A stretch of 64,000 nt of DNA, taken from positions 1,047,051-1,111,050 of the forward strand of contig NZ_DS990556.1 of the NCBI RefSeq assembly GCF_000155635.1, in the 5' to 3' direction. Position 1 is the stretch's first letter, and each line of letters begins with the position of its first letter. This document shows positions 7,451 to 15,909 of the stretch, piece by piece. Source of the DNA: Cyanobium sp. PCC 7001. GTDB lineage: Bacteria; Cyanobacteriota; Cyanobacteriia; PCC-6307; Cyanobiaceae. Made by a program: the position numbers and the translations under genes. The notes beneath the pieces were generated by a model. That model did not search any database. It was given only the letters and a program-made list of their open reading frames with translations, and was not told the origin of the DNA.

Positions 7451-9031
7451 GTGACCCTCGCCCCCTCCCCTGTCGACGCGCCTGCCGCTCATCACCAAGG
7501 GCCCTGGGATGTGATCGTGATCGGCGCCGGCATCGGCGGCCTGGTCACAGCCAGCCAGCTGGCCGCCAAGGGGGCGACGGTGCTGGTGCTGGAGCGCTAC
7601 CTGATCCCGGGGGGCAGCGGCGGCAGCTTCCGGCGCGAGGGCTACACCTTCGATGTGGGCGCCTCGATGATCTTCGGCTTCGGCACCCAGGGCCACACCA
7701 ACCTGCTCACCCGCGCCCTGGCCGACCTGGGCGAACACTGCGACACGATTCCGGATCCGGCCCAGCTGGCCTACCACCTGCCCGGCGGGCTGGAGGTGGC
7801 GGTGGACCGCGATTACGAACGGTTCATCGCCGATCTCACCGCCCTCTTTCCCCATGAGGCGCGCGGCATCCGGGCCTTCTACGACACCTGCTGGCAGGTG
7901 TTCCGCTGCCTCGATGCGATGCCGTTGCTGTCGCTGGAGGATCCGGCCTACCTGGCCAAGGTGTTCTTCCGGGCACCGCTGGCCTGCCTGGGCCTGGCCC
8001 GCTGGCTGCCGGTGAATGTGGGGTCGGTGGCGCGGCAGCACATCCGCGATGAGCGGCTGCTGAAGTTCATCGACATGGAGTGCTTCTGCTGGTCGGTGAT
8101 GCCGGCGGACCGCACACCGATGATCAATGCCGGCATGGTGTTCTCCGATCGCCACGCCGGCGGCATCAACTACCCCCGTGGTGGCGTGGGCACGATCGCC
8201 GAGAAGCTGGTGGCGGGGCTGGAACGCCATGGGGGCAGCATCCGCTACCGATCCCGGGTGACCCGGGTGCTGGTGGAGCAGGGCCACGCCGTGGGGGTGG
8301 AGCTGGCCAGTGGTGAGCAGCTCCACGCCCGGCGGGTGGTGAGCAACGCCACCCGCTGGGACACCTTCAGCGGCGAGGACTCACCGCGCAGCTCCCTCGT
8401 GGACGCGGCCCACACCCCTGCCGCGGAGGCCACCTGGCGGCGGCGCTACCGGCCCTCCTCCTCGTTCCTCTCGCTGCACCTGGGCATCGACGCCGCCTTG
8501 GTGCCCGAGGGGTTCCACTGCCACCACCTGCTGCTGGAGCGCTGGGAGGAAATGGAGGCGGAGCAGGGGGTGGTGTTCGTGTCGATGCCCACCCTGCTGG
8601 ATCCATCTCTGGCCCCCGAGGGGCGCCACATCCTTCACACCTTCACCCCCAGCGCCATGGAGGACTGGAAGGATCTCGGCCCCAGCGCCTACGCCGCCAA
8701 GAAGGAGGCCGACGCCGCCCGGCTGATCCAGCGGCTGGAGGCTCTGCTGCCCGGGCTGCAGGGGGCGATCCGCCATCGGGATGTGGGGACCCCCCGCACC
8801 CACCGCCGCTTCCTCGGCCGCAGCGGCGGCAGCTACGGACCGATCCCAGCCCTGAACCTGCCCGGACTGCTGCCGATGCCCTTCAACCGCACCGGTCTGC
8901 CCGGCCTCTACTGCGTGGGGGATTCCTGCTTTCCGGGCCAGGGGCTCAATGCGGTGGCCTTCAGTGGCTTCGCCTGCGCCCATCGCATCGGCGCCGATCT
9001 GGGGCTCAATCCCTGGGCCCTGCCCGCCTGA
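7451..9031 (+). CDS. crtH: Prolycopene (carotene) isomerase CrtH
   Basis: A 526-residue FAD-dependent oxidoreductase of the phytoene-desaturase/CrtISO family. The dinucleotide-binding motif is near the N terminus (DVIVIGAGIGGLVTASQLA, about residues 20-38), with PGGSGGSFRREGYTFDVGAS next, and the C-terminal FAD signature GLPGLYCVGDSCFPGQGLNA. The sequence YPRGGVGTIAEKL is typical of CrtISO. It converts poly-cis lycopene to all-trans lycopene, downstream of the plant-type CrtP/CrtQ desaturases used by cyanobacteria. Starts at GTG 7451; TAACTT at 7414-7419 is a possible -10 element. Slightly longer than some homologues because of an alanine/proline-rich first 18 residues. Confidence 0.92.
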   Translation: MTLAPSPVDAPAAHHQGPWDVIVIGAGIGGLVTASQLAAKGATVLVLERYLIPGGSGGSFRREGYTFDVGASMIFGFGTQGHTNLLTRALADLGEHCDTIPDPAQLAYHLPGGLEVAVDRDYERFIADLTALFPHEARGIRAFYDTCWQVFRCLDAMPLLSLEDPAYLAKVFFRAPLACLGLARWLPVNVGSVARQHIRDERLLKFIDMECFCWSVMPADRTPMINAGMVFSDRHAGGINYPRGGVGTIAEKLVAGLERHGGSIRYRSRVTRVLVEQGHAVGVELASGEQLHARRVVSNATRWDTFSGEDSPRSSLVDAAHTPAAEATWRRRYRPSSSFLSLHLGIDAALVPEGFHCHHLLLERWEEMEAEQGVVFVSMPTLLDPSLAPEGRHILHTFTPSAMEDWKDLGPSAYAAKKEADAARLIQRLEALLPGLQGAIRHRDVGTPRTHRRFLGRSGGSYGPIPALNLPGLLPMPFNRTGLPGLYCVGDSCFPGQGLNAVAFSGFACAHRIGADLGLNPWALPA

Positions 9032-9080
9032 GGGCGACAACGGCAGCGTCCTGGCTTCACGTTCACCCTGCGGCCCTTCA

Positions 9081-9086
9081 TAACGT
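9081..9086 (+). promoter_or_regulatory. Possible -10 element for the 9.1 kb gene
   Basis: TAACGT lies 22 bases before ATG 9109. It overlaps the alternative GTG start at 9085, which argues that the ATG is the real start if this element is used. Confidence 0.3.
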
Positions 9087-9108
9087 GGTGTCCTTCAGCC
9101 CCGTTCCG

Positions 9109-9417
9109 ATGGCCAGTGGTTCCGCCAACGTTCCCGAGCCGAGCCCACTGCCCAGCTCCCGGGAGCTGGCCTTCTACCTGGATCAGCGCGGTGGGATCGG
9201 TAAGCCCTGGCTGCTGCAGCTGCTGCGCCTCGCCAAGCTGAAGGAATCCAAGGACGACCTACCGCCCGAGGAGTATCTCGAACGGCTGCAGGAAGCCCAC
9301 GCGGACCTGATGCGGCTGGGCGAGTTCTGGAAGGGCCGCGAACAGGAGGTGTTCGGAGGCCGCTACCAGCCCTCGGCCGTGGTGGAACCCCTGCCCGGCT
9401 CCCCCGAGGACCGCTGA
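9109..9417 (+). CDS. Conserved-looking small protein, function unknown
   Basis: A 102-residue soluble protein without a recognised domain. After a Ser/Pro-rich start it has RELAFYLDQRGGIGKPWLLQ, a run of amphipathic helices (LLRLAKLKESKDDLPPEEYL, ERLQEAHADLMRLGEFW) and the basic GREQEVFGGRYQP. No signal peptide or membrane segment. The regular codon use and a fit to an all-helical fold make it a real gene, but I cannot name it. It is followed 13 bases later by a membrane protein, so the two may form an operon. Confidence 0.7.
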   Translation: MASGSANVPEPSPLPSSRELAFYLDQRGGIGKPWLLQLLRLAKLKESKDDLPPEEYLERLQEAHADLMRLGEFWKGREQEVFGGRYQPSAVVEPLPGSPEDR

Positions 9418-9430
9418 TCCGCTTCCCACC

Positions 9431-10012
9431 ATGACGCCGTCACCGGCCTCCACGCCCCTCGCCAGCCCGGACCGGGCCGAGCAGGAAAGCCGGCGATACC
9501 CGATGGCTCCGCTCATCCGGGGCACCCTGCTGACGCTGTATCTGGCTCTGGTGATCCCCCTGCCGGCCCTGGCGCCCGCGGGCAGCAGCCGCATGCTGCT
9601 GCTGGGGGCCCTCACGCTCGGCCTGGTGCTGGTGCTCGCCCTCACCAGCGAGCAGGTGGAAGTGGATCGCGAGGGCCTGCGGGTGGGGCATCCACCCTGG
9701 TGCCGCCCCTGGCTGCGGCGGGGCTGGCATCTGCCCTGGCACACCATCAGCGGTCTCACCCCGGTGACCACCAGCCAGGGCGGGCGGGTGTACTACGTGC
9801 GCGGGCAGGACGGATCGGCCTGGCTGCTGCCGCAACGGGTAGCCCGTTTCGACGACTTCCTGGGCCGGTTCGCCAGTGCCAGCGGACTGTCGGTGGAGGG
9901 GATCGGCCGGATCAGCCCGCCCTGGACCTACCAGCTGCTGGCCGTGCTCAGCGGACTGATGCTGGCCCTTGAACTGGCCTGGGCGTCAGGAATCCTGAAG
10001 CCCCCCAGCTAG
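9431..10012 (+). CDS. Membrane protein with a possible PH-like domain, function unknown
   Basis: A 193-residue protein with two adjacent membrane helices at about residues 28-48 and 55-72, a soluble beta-rich middle (EQVEVDREGLRVGHP, then ISGLTPVTTSQGGRVYYV) and a third helix near the C terminus (about 170-187). The arrangement resembles bacterial PH-like (YdbS/YcxB-type) membrane proteins; this is a fold guess, not a family match. Its TAG stop and the TAG stop of the convergent response-regulator gene share the four bases CTAG (10009-10012). Confidence 0.7.
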   Translation: MTPSPASTPLASPDRAEQESRRYPMAPLIRGTLLTLYLALVIPLPALAPAGSSRMLLLGALTLGLVLVLALTSEQVEVDREGLRVGHPPWCRPWLRRGWHLPWHTISGLTPVTTSQGGRVYYVRGQDGSAWLLPQRVARFDDFLGRFASASGLSVEGIGRISPPWTYQLLAVLSGLMLALELAWASGILKPPS

Positions 10013-10794
10013 GCCACCGAGTTGATCGGATTGCCGGGGTTGCCCATCTGCAGCAGCTCTCCATTGCCTGGAGCCACCTCGGGAAGGGTGTCGAGGCTGA
10101 ACCGGTAGCCCTGCTGGCGCACCGTGTCGATGCCCCCGCCTTCCCCCAGGCCGGCCTGTTCGAGCTTGCGGCGCAACGTGAGCACCTGGGTATCGACCGA
10201 CCGGGGCCCGCCACTGAACGGGGGCCAGGCCATGCGCAGCAGTTCCTGGCGGCTGCGGACCACGCCAGGGGGCATCAGCAGGGCGCAGAGCAGCGCGAAC
10301 TCCCGGGGGCTCAGCTCCACCGGCTGGTCGCGTAGGGTCACCTGCCGCAGCAGCAGATGCACCTCCAGCGGACCAACACACACCCTCTCCTGCAGGCCGG
10401 TGGCGCTGCGTCGCAGCAGGGTGCGGCAGCGGGCGGCCAGTTCCTCCAGCCCGAAGGGCTTGCGCAGCACGTCATCGGCGCCCGCATCGAGAAGGGTCAC
10501 CACCGGTTCGGAGCCGGTGCGGGCCGTGAGCACCATCACCGGGCATCGCAGCTGACTGGCGAGACGGAGGGCGCTGCTCTCATCGAGCAGTTCGGCGCTG
10601 ATCAGCAGATCGGGGGATTGGTCCCGGCACACCTCCAGAGCCTCGGTGGCGCTGGCCACGGCCGCGGCCAGGTGGCCATCCTGACGAAGACGCTGGGCCA
10701 GCACCGTGCGGAGCGTGGCGTGGGGGTCGACCACCAGCACACGCTTGGCCAGGTCTGGGGCAGGCTGCGGCGAAGGGGGTGGTTGGGCTGGCAC
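10009..10794 (-). CDS. OmpR/PhoB-type response regulator lacking the phospho-acceptor Asp
   Basis: A 261-residue two-domain regulator. Residues about 18-128 form a receiver domain: RVLVVDP (only one acidic residue of the usual pair), LTAR (conserved Thr) and RKPF (conserved Lys) are present, but the third strand reads PDLLISAELLD where the aspartate is expected at the Ala. The C-terminal winged helix (about 150-240) has ELSPREFALLCALLMPPG, SVDTQVLTLRRKLE and IDTVRQQGYRFSL, the normal OmpR DNA-binding signature. So DNA binding should be intact while Asp phosphorylation should not be possible. The start is GTG 10794. No kinase gene is adjacent. NblR and other atypical cyanobacterial regulators work without conventional phosphorylation, so this may too. 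Confidence 0.87.
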   Translation of the reverse strand: MPAQPPPSPQPAPDLAKRVLVVDPHATLRTVLAQRLRQDGHLAAAVASATEALEVCRDQSPDLLISAELLDESSALRLASQLRCPVMVLTARTGSEPVVTLLDAGADDVLRKPFGLEELAARCRTLLRRSATGLQERVCVGPLEVHLLLRQVTLRDQPVELSPREFALLCALLMPPGVVRSRQELLRMAWPPFSGGPRSVDTQVLTLRRKLEQAGLGEGGGIDTVRQQGYRFSLDTLPEVAPGNGELLQMGNPGNPINSVA

Positions 10795-11117
10795 CGTGGC
10801 GTGGGGTGGCGTGGGTCTGAGCCCCGATTCAACCCAAACTAACGGCCCTGCGGGACTTTCACCGGTATCGGTCGATGCGGTCAGGTTCGCGGCGGACAGT
10901 TTGGCCTGCGGCCGCGGGCAGGGAAGCGACGCTCCGAGGCCCTTCTGCTCGGGGGATCAGCCCCTCTGGTCCGCTTGTCCCGTGCCGTGATTTCTTCACG
11001 TGTTTCCTCCCGATGTACCGTCCATGGAGGCCCCCGGGTTCGGGGACCACGGTTCGGTCGCCAGCGGCGCAATCCGCCGGCATCATGGCCACAATGGTTG
11101 CAGGGTCACCCCCCACC
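10795..11117. other. 323-base intergenic region
   Basis: Divergent spacer between the response regulator (minus) and the DUF6761 gene (plus), so it must hold both promoters. The part next to the regulator is the least GC-rich (CCCGATTCAACCCAAACTAA at about 10824-10843). I see no tRNA-like fold, no convincing ORF and no clear -35/-10 pair. The frames that stay open here have no conserved features. Confidence 0.5.
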
Positions 11118-11390
11118 ATGACCGCGCTCCAGCATCCCGACGCCATCCGCCACTTCCAGTCGCTGTGCGATGCCTGCCAGGAGCTGGCCCATCGCTACCA
11201 CAGCCCGGCGGACATGCGCCTGTATGCCGACGGCTACCTGCACGCCCTGCGCCGCACCGCCGTGCTCGACCCGATCGCCCAGCGTCGGCTCGAGGAGCTG
11301 GTGGAGCGCTGGATCATGGATCCCTCCAGCTTCATCGGCGCCAACGGCGACCCCCGCACCCTCTACGAGAGCGAAACGGGCCGCCATTGA
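11118..11390 (+). CDS. DUF6761 family protein
   Basis: A 90-residue soluble helical protein: MTALQHPDAIRHFQSLCDAC, then DMRLYADGYLHALRR, LDPIAQRRLEELVERWIMDP, SSFIGANGD. The pattern of a short N-terminal helix, a DLRMYxDGYL-like motif and a Leu-Glu-rich helix followed by a DPS segment matches the small DUF6761 family, which I know only from cyanobacteria; its function is not established. The frame is open far upstream, but conservation starts at ATG 11118, which follows an A/C-rich stretch with no clear Shine-Dalgarno. Confidence 0.75.
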   Translation: MTALQHPDAIRHFQSLCDACQELAHRYHSPADMRLYADGYLHALRRTAVLDPIAQRRLEELVERWIMDPSSFIGANGDPRTLYESETGRH

Positions 11391-11454
11391 GGCGACCCGC
11401 CCCTGATCGAGGCGACGCGCCCCGGGAGCATGCCCGCAACCGCATGGCTGCCGC

Positions 11455-11778
11455 TCAGCTGGCGAGGGCCACTTCCAGTTGTTCGCGCAGTTCGCCGGAG
11501 TTGTACATCTCGATCAGGATGTCCGAGCCTCCGATGAACTCACCCTTCAGGTACACCTGGGGGATGGTGGGCCATTCCGAGTACTCCTTGATGCCCTGAC
11601 GGATCTCCGGATCGCTCAGCACATCGAACGTGTCGAAGGGAACGCCCAGGGCGTTGAGGATCTGGACCACGTTGTTCGAGAAGCCGCACTGCGGCATCAG
11701 CTTGGTGCCCTTCATGAACACCATGATCGGGCTGCTGGAAACGAGGGCGTCGATGCGCTGCTTGACGGATGCGTCCAT
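11455..11778 (-). CDS. grxD: Monothiol glutaredoxin, Grx4/GrxD family
   Basis: A 107-residue monothiol glutaredoxin with the CGFS active site in MKGTKLMPQCGFSNNVVQIL (about residues 23-42), the WPTIPQVYLKGEFIGGSDI segment with the cis-Pro and glutathione-binding GG, and the usual C-terminal helix. Such proteins carry a glutathione-ligated [2Fe-2S] cluster and deliver it or signal iron state, often as a heterodimer with BolA. bolA starts the same minus-strand unit, with its stop 4 bases before this ATG. An in-frame ATG further upstream (11817) would overlap bolA and is unlikely. Confidence 0.93.
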   Translation of the reverse strand: MDASVKQRIDALVSSSPIMVFMKGTKLMPQCGFSNNVVQILNALGVPFDTFDVLSDPEIRQGIKEYSEWPTIPQVYLKGEFIGGSDILIEMYNSGELREQLEVALAS

Positions 11779-11782
11779 GGGA

Positions 11783-12016
11783 TCAGCTGGGGGTTGACGT
11801 TTGCAGGGCCAGGGCATGGATGGCCTCGCTGGCCAGTTCCTGGCGCAGGGCGCCGTACACGAGCTGGTGCTGCCGGATGCGGGTCAGCCCGGCAAACGCA
11901 CTCGACACCACCGTCACCTGCAGATGATCACCACCGCCGGTGAGATCCTCCACATCGATGAGAGCGTCCGGCATGGCGCGCTGGATGGCGGCCTTGACCT
12001 GGTCAGGTTGCACCAT
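11783..12016 (-). CDS. bolA: BolA family protein
   Basis: A 77-residue protein with the BolA fold: [38 protein letters not shown], then [16 protein letters not shown]. The invariant His in the RIRQHQLVY segment, which helps ligate the cluster in BolA-monothiol-glutaredoxin pairs, is present. It sits directly upstream of the CGFS glutaredoxin gene, matching a common gene pair. Probable role: partner for [2Fe-2S] cluster trafficking and iron/redox signalling in the cytosol. Confidence 0.9.
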   Translation of the reverse strand: MVQPDQVKAAIQRAMPDALIDVEDLTGGGDHLQVTVVSSAFAGLTRIRQHQLVYGALRQELASEAIHALALQTSTPS

Positions 12017-12059
12017 CGGGGTGTGAACGGGACGGGCGGAATCTAGGGGGTGGTGGCGA

Positions 12060-12614
12060 TCATCGGGTCGCCGCGGCCTGCCCGGCGGTGTAAGGGGTGG
12101 TGGCGAACCCGATCTCCACCAGCATCTGGTAGGCCTTGCGGCCTTCCTCGGTGGCCGGGGTCATCACCTTCACCACCTCCACCAGGAGGGGGACGGCCAC
12201 TTCGGGCTCGTTCTGGCGGCGGAAGAGGGCGGCCAGCCGGAGGTTGGTCTGGGCCAGGAGTTCGAGGGCCTGACGACCCTTCTGATCCATTTCCCGGGGG
12301 ATGCGGGCATCGAGGCCCCGGAAGGAACCGCTGAGGTCGCGGTAGAAGCCCAGCAGGCGGCGGCAGTAGTCGCGGGCCAGGTCGTACTGACGGCGAGCCT
12401 CGGGCAGGTTGCCGCTGGCGGCGGCGGCGTCGCCCTGGGCGAGCAGGCGGCGGGCCGCCTCCAGGCTGATCGGGCTCTGGGTGGCGGCGACGGTCTGCGC
12501 CGCCTCCTCCTGGGCCAGGGCCGGCAGGCCAGCGGCGGGGGCGAGAACAGCCAGGGCGGCCAGGGCGGTTCCGCACAGACGGCGGGAGGGCCTACGCACA
12601 GCAGATCGGACCAT
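12060..12614 (-). CDS. Secreted helical (TPR-like) protein, function unknown
   Basis: A 184-residue protein with a clear Sec signal peptide: basic [13 protein letters not shown], a hydrophobic stretch and an ALA-Q cleavage site near residue 35. The mature part is all helical, with repeats such as [20 protein letters not shown] and [20 protein letters not shown] that look like degenerate TPR units. It should be periplasmic or lumenal. No catalytic motif is visible. The ATG is only 9 bases from a -10-like TAGAGT (minus strand). The gene stands alone between bolA and the acyltransferase gene. Confidence 0.75.
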   Translation of the reverse strand: MVRSAVRRPSRRLCGTALAALAVLAPAAGLPALAQEEAAQTVAATQSPISLEAARRLLAQGDAAAASGNLPEARRQYDLARDYCRRLLGFYRDLSGSFRGLDARIPREMDQKGRQALELLAQTNLRLAALFRRQNEPEVAVPLLVEVVKVMTPATEEGRKAYQMLVEIGFATTPYTAGQAAATR

Positions 12615-12623
12615 GAGGGCAAG

Positions 12624-12629
12624 ACTCTA
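12624..12629 (-). promoter_or_regulatory. Probable -10 element of the secreted-protein gene
   Basis: ACTCTA on the plus strand reads TAGAGT on the minus strand and ends 9 bases before the ATG. Transcription starting 6-8 bases downstream would give an almost leaderless mRNA. The same hexamer occurs before recR and the ABC1 kinase gene. Confidence 0.4.
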
Positions 12630-12697
12630 GAGGGACTGGGAGGGACCGCTTCTGGGCGCTGAAGCGGGAGCGCGGCAGGGAGCGTGCGGCCAGGACT

Positions 12698-12713
12698 GGG
12701 GCCTCGAGGCCCC
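12698..12713 (-). terminator. Hairpin behind the acyltransferase gene
   Basis: GGGGCC-TCGA-GGCCCC is a perfect 6-bp stem with a four-base loop, 34 bases after the stop of the minus-strand acyltransferase gene. It has no T tract, so it may slow or stabilise rather than terminate. Confidence 0.4.
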
Positions 12714-12747
12714 CCAACGCCAGCTCCCCAGAGCCCGACGAGAAGGC

Positions 12748-13551
12748 CTATCCGGAGGGCACCGGGGGATCGCCGTCCGGCGCGAGCGAAGCCGTGGCCC
12801 GGGCCTCGAGCAGGGTGAGGGCAGCGGCCAGGTCCTGGGTGAACGCCTGGGCCGCATCCCTCCCCTCCCCCTGAATCCACATCGGGGCTCCGAAGTGAAC
12901 GGCCGCCCGGTCACAGGGGCGGGGGGAGGGATGGGTGTAGGCCAGCCCCACCGGAACCACCGGCACGGACACCCCACGCCCGGCCGCGAGCAGGGCCAGC
13001 CGGGCCAGACCCTGGTGGAGACGGAGCGGCCCCTGCTCGCGGCGGATGCGGCCTTCGGGGAAGACCACCAGCTGCTCTCCGGCCGCCAACAGGTCCACGG
13101 CATAGCGCAGGCTCGCCAGGGACGGCCTGGCCTGGTTCACGGGGAAACAGCCGAGCCGCTGCAGGAACCAGCCCTGCAGGCTGCGCATCTCGTCGATGGT
13201 GACCATGAAGCGGCAGTCGCGGCCGGTGACGCGTCGGCCGGCCGCATGGGGCAGCAACAGGGCATCCCAGCGGGCCTTGTGGGTGGGGGCGAGCAGCACC
13301 GGGCCTGCCGCGGGCAGCAGCTCCCGGCCCTCCACCTGGATCGAGCGAAACCAGAGGGGCAGCACCAGATCCTGGGTGGTGACCATGGCCAGCGGGGCCA
13401 GCCAGGGGCTGATGCCGCGGCACACCTGCGCCTCCCGCGGACTGGTGCCGGCCAGGGCCGACCCCGGCCTGTCGCCAGGCGCGGCACTCCGGCCATCGCC
13501 CTCCGCCTCCGGCTGGGCCATCGGCGCCGTTCGCTCCCCGATCAAGGTCAT
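12748..13551 (-). CDS. 1-acyl-sn-glycerol-3-phosphate acyltransferase (PlsC family)
   Basis: A 267-residue LPLAT-family acyltransferase. The catalytic HX4D motif is THKARWD at about residue 104, followed by the [10 protein letters not shown] glycerol-phosphate-binding motif at about 178. A hydrophobic segment ([20 protein letters not shown]) near residue 65 probably anchors it to the membrane. The first about 45 residues are Gly/Pro/Asp-rich and not conserved-looking. It would acylate lysophosphatidate in membrane lipid synthesis; the precise acceptor is not certain because cyanobacteria often have several paralogues. ATG 13551 is the first good start; the gene is divergent from pdxJ, 110 bases apart. 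Confidence 0.83.
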   Translation of the reverse strand: MTLIGERTAPMAQPEAEGDGRSAAPGDRPGSALAGTSPREAQVCRGISPWLAPLAMVTTQDLVLPLWFRSIQVEGRELLPAAGPVLLAPTHKARWDALLLPHAAGRRVTGRDCRFMVTIDEMRSLQGWFLQRLGCFPVNQARPSLASLRYAVDLLAAGEQLVVFPEGRIRREQGPLRLHQGLARLALLAAGRGVSVPVVPVGLAYTHPSPRPCDRAAVHFGAPMWIQGEGRDAAQAFTQDLAAALTLLEARATASLAPDGDPPVPSG

Positions 13552-13632
13552 GGGGCAAACGCTACGGAGCCCAGCCGCGTTCACACCGCCGCGGCGGGCA
13601 GTTGACCCTGCGGCCCACCGGGTGCCGCTCCA

Positions 13633-13638
13633 TAGGAT
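13633..13638 (+). promoter_or_regulatory. Possible -10 element for pdxJ
   Basis: TAGGAT fits TANNNT and ends 23 bases before the pdxJ ATG, inside the 110-base divergent spacer. Confidence 0.3.
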
Positions 13639-13661
13639 CCGGCAGGCCTTCTTCACCCGCC

Positions 13662-14411
13662 ATGGCCAGCCTCGGGGTCAACATCGATCACATCGCCAAC
13701 GTGCGCCAGGCCCGGCGCACCGTGGAGCCCGACCCGGTGACCTACGCCCTGCTGGCGGAGCTGGGCGGCGCCGACGGCATCACCGTGCACCTGCGCGAGG
13801 ACCGGCGTCACATCCAGGAGCGGGACGTGGAGCTGCTGCGGCAGACCGTGCGCAGCCGGCTCAACCTCGAGATGGCCGCCACCGCCGAGATGGAGGCGAT
13901 CGCCCTGCGCCTGCGGCCCGACATGGTGACCCTGGTGCCGGAGAAGCGGGAGGAGGTGACCACCGAGGGGGGGCTGGACGTGGCGGCCCAGACCGGCCCC
14001 CTCACCGCGATGGTGACGCGCCTGCAGCAGGCGGGCATCGGCGTGAGCCTGTTCGTGGATCCGGCCGCCGCCCAGCTGGAGGCCTGCCGGGCCATCGGCG
14101 CCCGCTGGGTGGAGCTGCACACCGGGGCCTATGCCGAGGCCGACTGGCAGAGGCAGAGCGACGAACTCGCCCGGCTCACCGAGGGCAGCTTCATCGCCCG
14201 CAGCCTCGGTCTGCGGGTGAATGCCGGCCATGGCCTCACCTACCAGAACGTGGAGCCGGTGGCGGCGATCGAGGGCATGGAGGAGCTCAACATCGGCCAC
14301 ACGATCGTGGCCCGCGCCCTCGCCGTGGGCCTCGAGCAGGCGGTGCGGGAGATGAAGGTGCTGGTTCAGAATCCCCGCCGCGACCCCCTGTTCGGCAGCC
14401 TGCAGCCATGA
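13662..14411 (+). CDS. pdxJ: Pyridoxine 5'-phosphate synthase PdxJ
   Basis: A 249-residue TIM-barrel enzyme that condenses 1-deoxyxylulose 5-phosphate with 3-amino-2-oxopropyl phosphate to form pyridoxine 5'-phosphate in the DXP-dependent vitamin B6 pathway. Conserved segments: [16 protein letters not shown] (3-18), [14 protein letters not shown] (catalytic His/Arg), LNLEMAAT with the catalytic Glu, [16 protein letters not shown], and the C-terminal [11 protein letters not shown] and [10 protein letters not shown] phosphate-binding loops. ATG 13662 directly precedes conserved sequence. Its stop overlaps the start of ycf54 as ATGA, so the two are translationally coupled. Confidence 0.95.
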   Translation: MASLGVNIDHIANVRQARRTVEPDPVTYALLAELGGADGITVHLREDRRHIQERDVELLRQTVRSRLNLEMAATAEMEAIALRLRPDMVTLVPEKREEVTTEGGLDVAAQTGPLTAMVTRLQQAGIGVSLFVDPAAAQLEACRAIGARWVELHTGAYAEADWQRQSDELARLTEGSFIARSLGLRVNAGHGLTYQNVEPVAAIEGMEELNIGHTIVARALAVGLEQAVREMKVLVQNPRRDPLFGSLQP

Positions 14412-14728
14412 CCACCTACCACTTCGTTGCCGCCAGCGAGCCGTTCCTCACCGTGGAGGAGCCGCTGGAGGAGGTGCTGCGGGAGCGGGTGCGGAACTAC
14501 GGCGAGAAGGGCAAGGCGATCGACTTCTGGCTCGTGCGCCGGCCCGCCTTTCTGGAGGCGCCGGCCCTCGCGGCCGACAGTGCCTCGGTGCCCAGACCGG
14601 CGGCGGCGGTGGTGTCCACCGACGAGAAGTTCATCACCTTTCTGAAGCTGCGCCTGGAGTTCGTGCTGGTGGGCCGCTTCGAGAGTCCGAGTGAGGCCAT
14701 CCCCGATGCCCTCGCCAGCCTGGACTGA
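14408..14728 (+). CDS. ycf54: Ycf54-like protein of the Mg-protoporphyrin monomethyl ester cyclase
   Basis: A 106-residue small protein matching the Ycf54/DUF2488 family: [20 protein letters not shown], then [23 protein letters not shown] and RRPAFLEAP, and a C-terminal [19 protein letters not shown]. Ycf54 is needed for stable and active AcsF/CycI, the oxygen-dependent ring-E cyclase of chlorophyll synthesis. The family is confined to oxygenic phototrophs. It is coupled to pdxJ by a 4-base overlap and is convergent with the next gene, 15 bases apart. Confidence 0.88.
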   Translation: MTTYHFVAASEPFLTVEEPLEEVLRERVRNYGEKGKAIDFWLVRRPAFLEAPALAADSASVPRPAAAVVSTDEKFITFLKLRLEFVLVGRFESPSEAIPDALASLD

Positions 14729-14743
14729 GGTCCGGGGACTCCT

Positions 14744-15091
14744 TCAGAACAGCCCGAAGAACCGCTTGCGGCTCCCTTCCGGCTGCTCGTCAGGAGCGGG
14801 CGCGGGCGGACGTCCCTGGCCGCCGTCCTGCTGGTAGCGGGGCTTGTTGTCGCCGATGGTGAGCAGCGCCTCCTTGTTCTTCCACCAGATCCAGTCACGG
14901 ATGGGCGGGGTGTCGCGCAATTGCTGGCGGGTGAGGCCGAGGCCGAGCTTGGCCGAGGCATCGAGCAGCACATCCAGCATCTGCTCCCCATCGCTGCAGC
15001 GGGCCAGGGACTCGTTGGTGCGCCGGGCGCCGTTGAGGGCCTTCACGAGCGCCTTGACCCGCTGACCCACCGGCAGCGACTGCAGATCCAT
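14744..15091 (-). CDS. Small cyanobacterial protein, function unknown
   Basis: A 115-residue soluble protein. The N-terminal two thirds is helical (MDLQSLPVGQRVKALVKALN, then GEQMLDVLLDASAKLGLGLT, RQQLRDTPPIRDWIWWKNKE), and the last 35 residues are a Gly/Pro/Gln-rich tail ending RKRFFGLF. The spacing of acidic and Leu residues in the helical part is weakly like a Nif11-type leader domain, but there is no GG cleavage site or Cys-rich core, so I do not call it a peptide precursor. ATG 15091 is preferred; the frame is open further upstream without conserved character. Confidence 0.65.
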   Translation of the reverse strand: MDLQSLPVGQRVKALVKALNGARRTNESLARCSDGEQMLDVLLDASAKLGLGLTRQQLRDTPPIRDWIWWKNKEALLTIGDNKPRYQQDGGQGRPPAPAPDEQPEGSRKRFFGLF

Positions 15092-15216
15092 GGCGGGCAC
15101 GGGCGGGGGGAAGCGAACCGTACCAGCGCTTTCCAGCGACGGGGGGAGACCCGTCCTGCCCCGGGGCTGACAATCCGACCCCGGCAAGGCAAGACTGGGC
15201 CCATCGCCCCGGATTG

Positions 15217-15900
15217 ATGTCGTCCCCCTCAGCCCCCACCCGCCACTGGGTCATCGGGGATGTTCATGGCTGTGCGCAGGCCCTCGAACAGCTGGTGGAC
15301 GACCTGCCGGCCCGCGATCGCCTCGTCCTCTGCGGCGACGTGATCAACCGGGGGCCCCAGATCGAGCGCAGCATGGAGCTGGCCTGGTCTTTGGTGTGCA
15401 GCGGACGGGCGGTATGGCTTCAGGGCAACCACGAGGCCGATCTGGTGGCCGCCCTGCGCCGCGGCGACTGGCAGGCCGAGCAGACCCTGGCGGGGTGCGA
15501 CACCTACCGGCAGCTCGGCGACCGCCGTTGCCGCATCTGGATGGAGCGGCTGGCCTCCCTCCCCCTCACCTACGCGGGTGACGGCTGGGTGGCCACCCAC
15601 GCCGGCTTCGATCCCACCACCTGGGAGCCCTCCCTCACCGTGCGGATGCCCTTCTGGGAGGCCTACGACGGCCGCTTCGGCGACGTGATCGTGGCCCACA
15701 CACCGGGCCACGCGGTGAGGCGGCAGGCCAGGGGAAAGATCGTGCTGATCGACACCGGCGCCTGCTACGGCGGCCTGCTCTCGGCCTACTGTCCCGAAAC
15801 CGGCTCCAGCCACAGCGTGCCGGGGGTGAAGCCCTGGTTCATGTCGGCGGGTCTCATCACCGGAACCCGCGGGACCCTGCAGCAGGTCTGCCGGTCCTGA
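15217..15900 (+). CDS. Calcineurin-like metallophosphoesterase
   Basis: A 227-residue PPP-type phosphatase. The metal-binding motifs occur in order: GDVHG (about residue 16), GDVINRGP (about 42; the usual GDxxDRG with Asn for Asp, as in some ApaH-like members) and GNHE (about 72), then a His in WVATHAGF and another in VAHTPGH. This set is shared by Ser/Thr phosphatases and diadenosine tetraphosphatases; the substrate cannot be told. ATG 15217 is preceded in frame by TTG 15214. It lies 9 bases before recC and is probably cotranscribed with the recCBD genes. Confidence 0.82.
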   Translation: MSSPSAPTRHWVIGDVHGCAQALEQLVDDLPARDRLVLCGDVINRGPQIERSMELAWSLVCSGRAVWLQGNHEADLVAALRRGDWQAEQTLAGCDTYRQLGDRRCRIWMERLASLPLTYAGDGWVATHAGFDPTTWEPSLTVRMPFWEAYDGRFGDVIVAHTPGHAVRRQARGKIVLIDTGACYGGLLSAYCPETGSSHSVPGVKPWFMSAGLITGTRGTLQQVCRS

Positions 15901-15909
15901 GCCCCTCCG

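Noticed and set aside
10860-10980. Possible structured RNA in the divergent spacer (GTTC-containing segment)
   Set aside because: I could not close tRNA-like stems, and no other known RNA fits.
14744-15091. Nif11-type peptide precursor
   Set aside because: Only a weak helical resemblance; it has no double-Gly cleavage site or Cys/Ser/Thr core, and the tail is Pro/Gln-rich.
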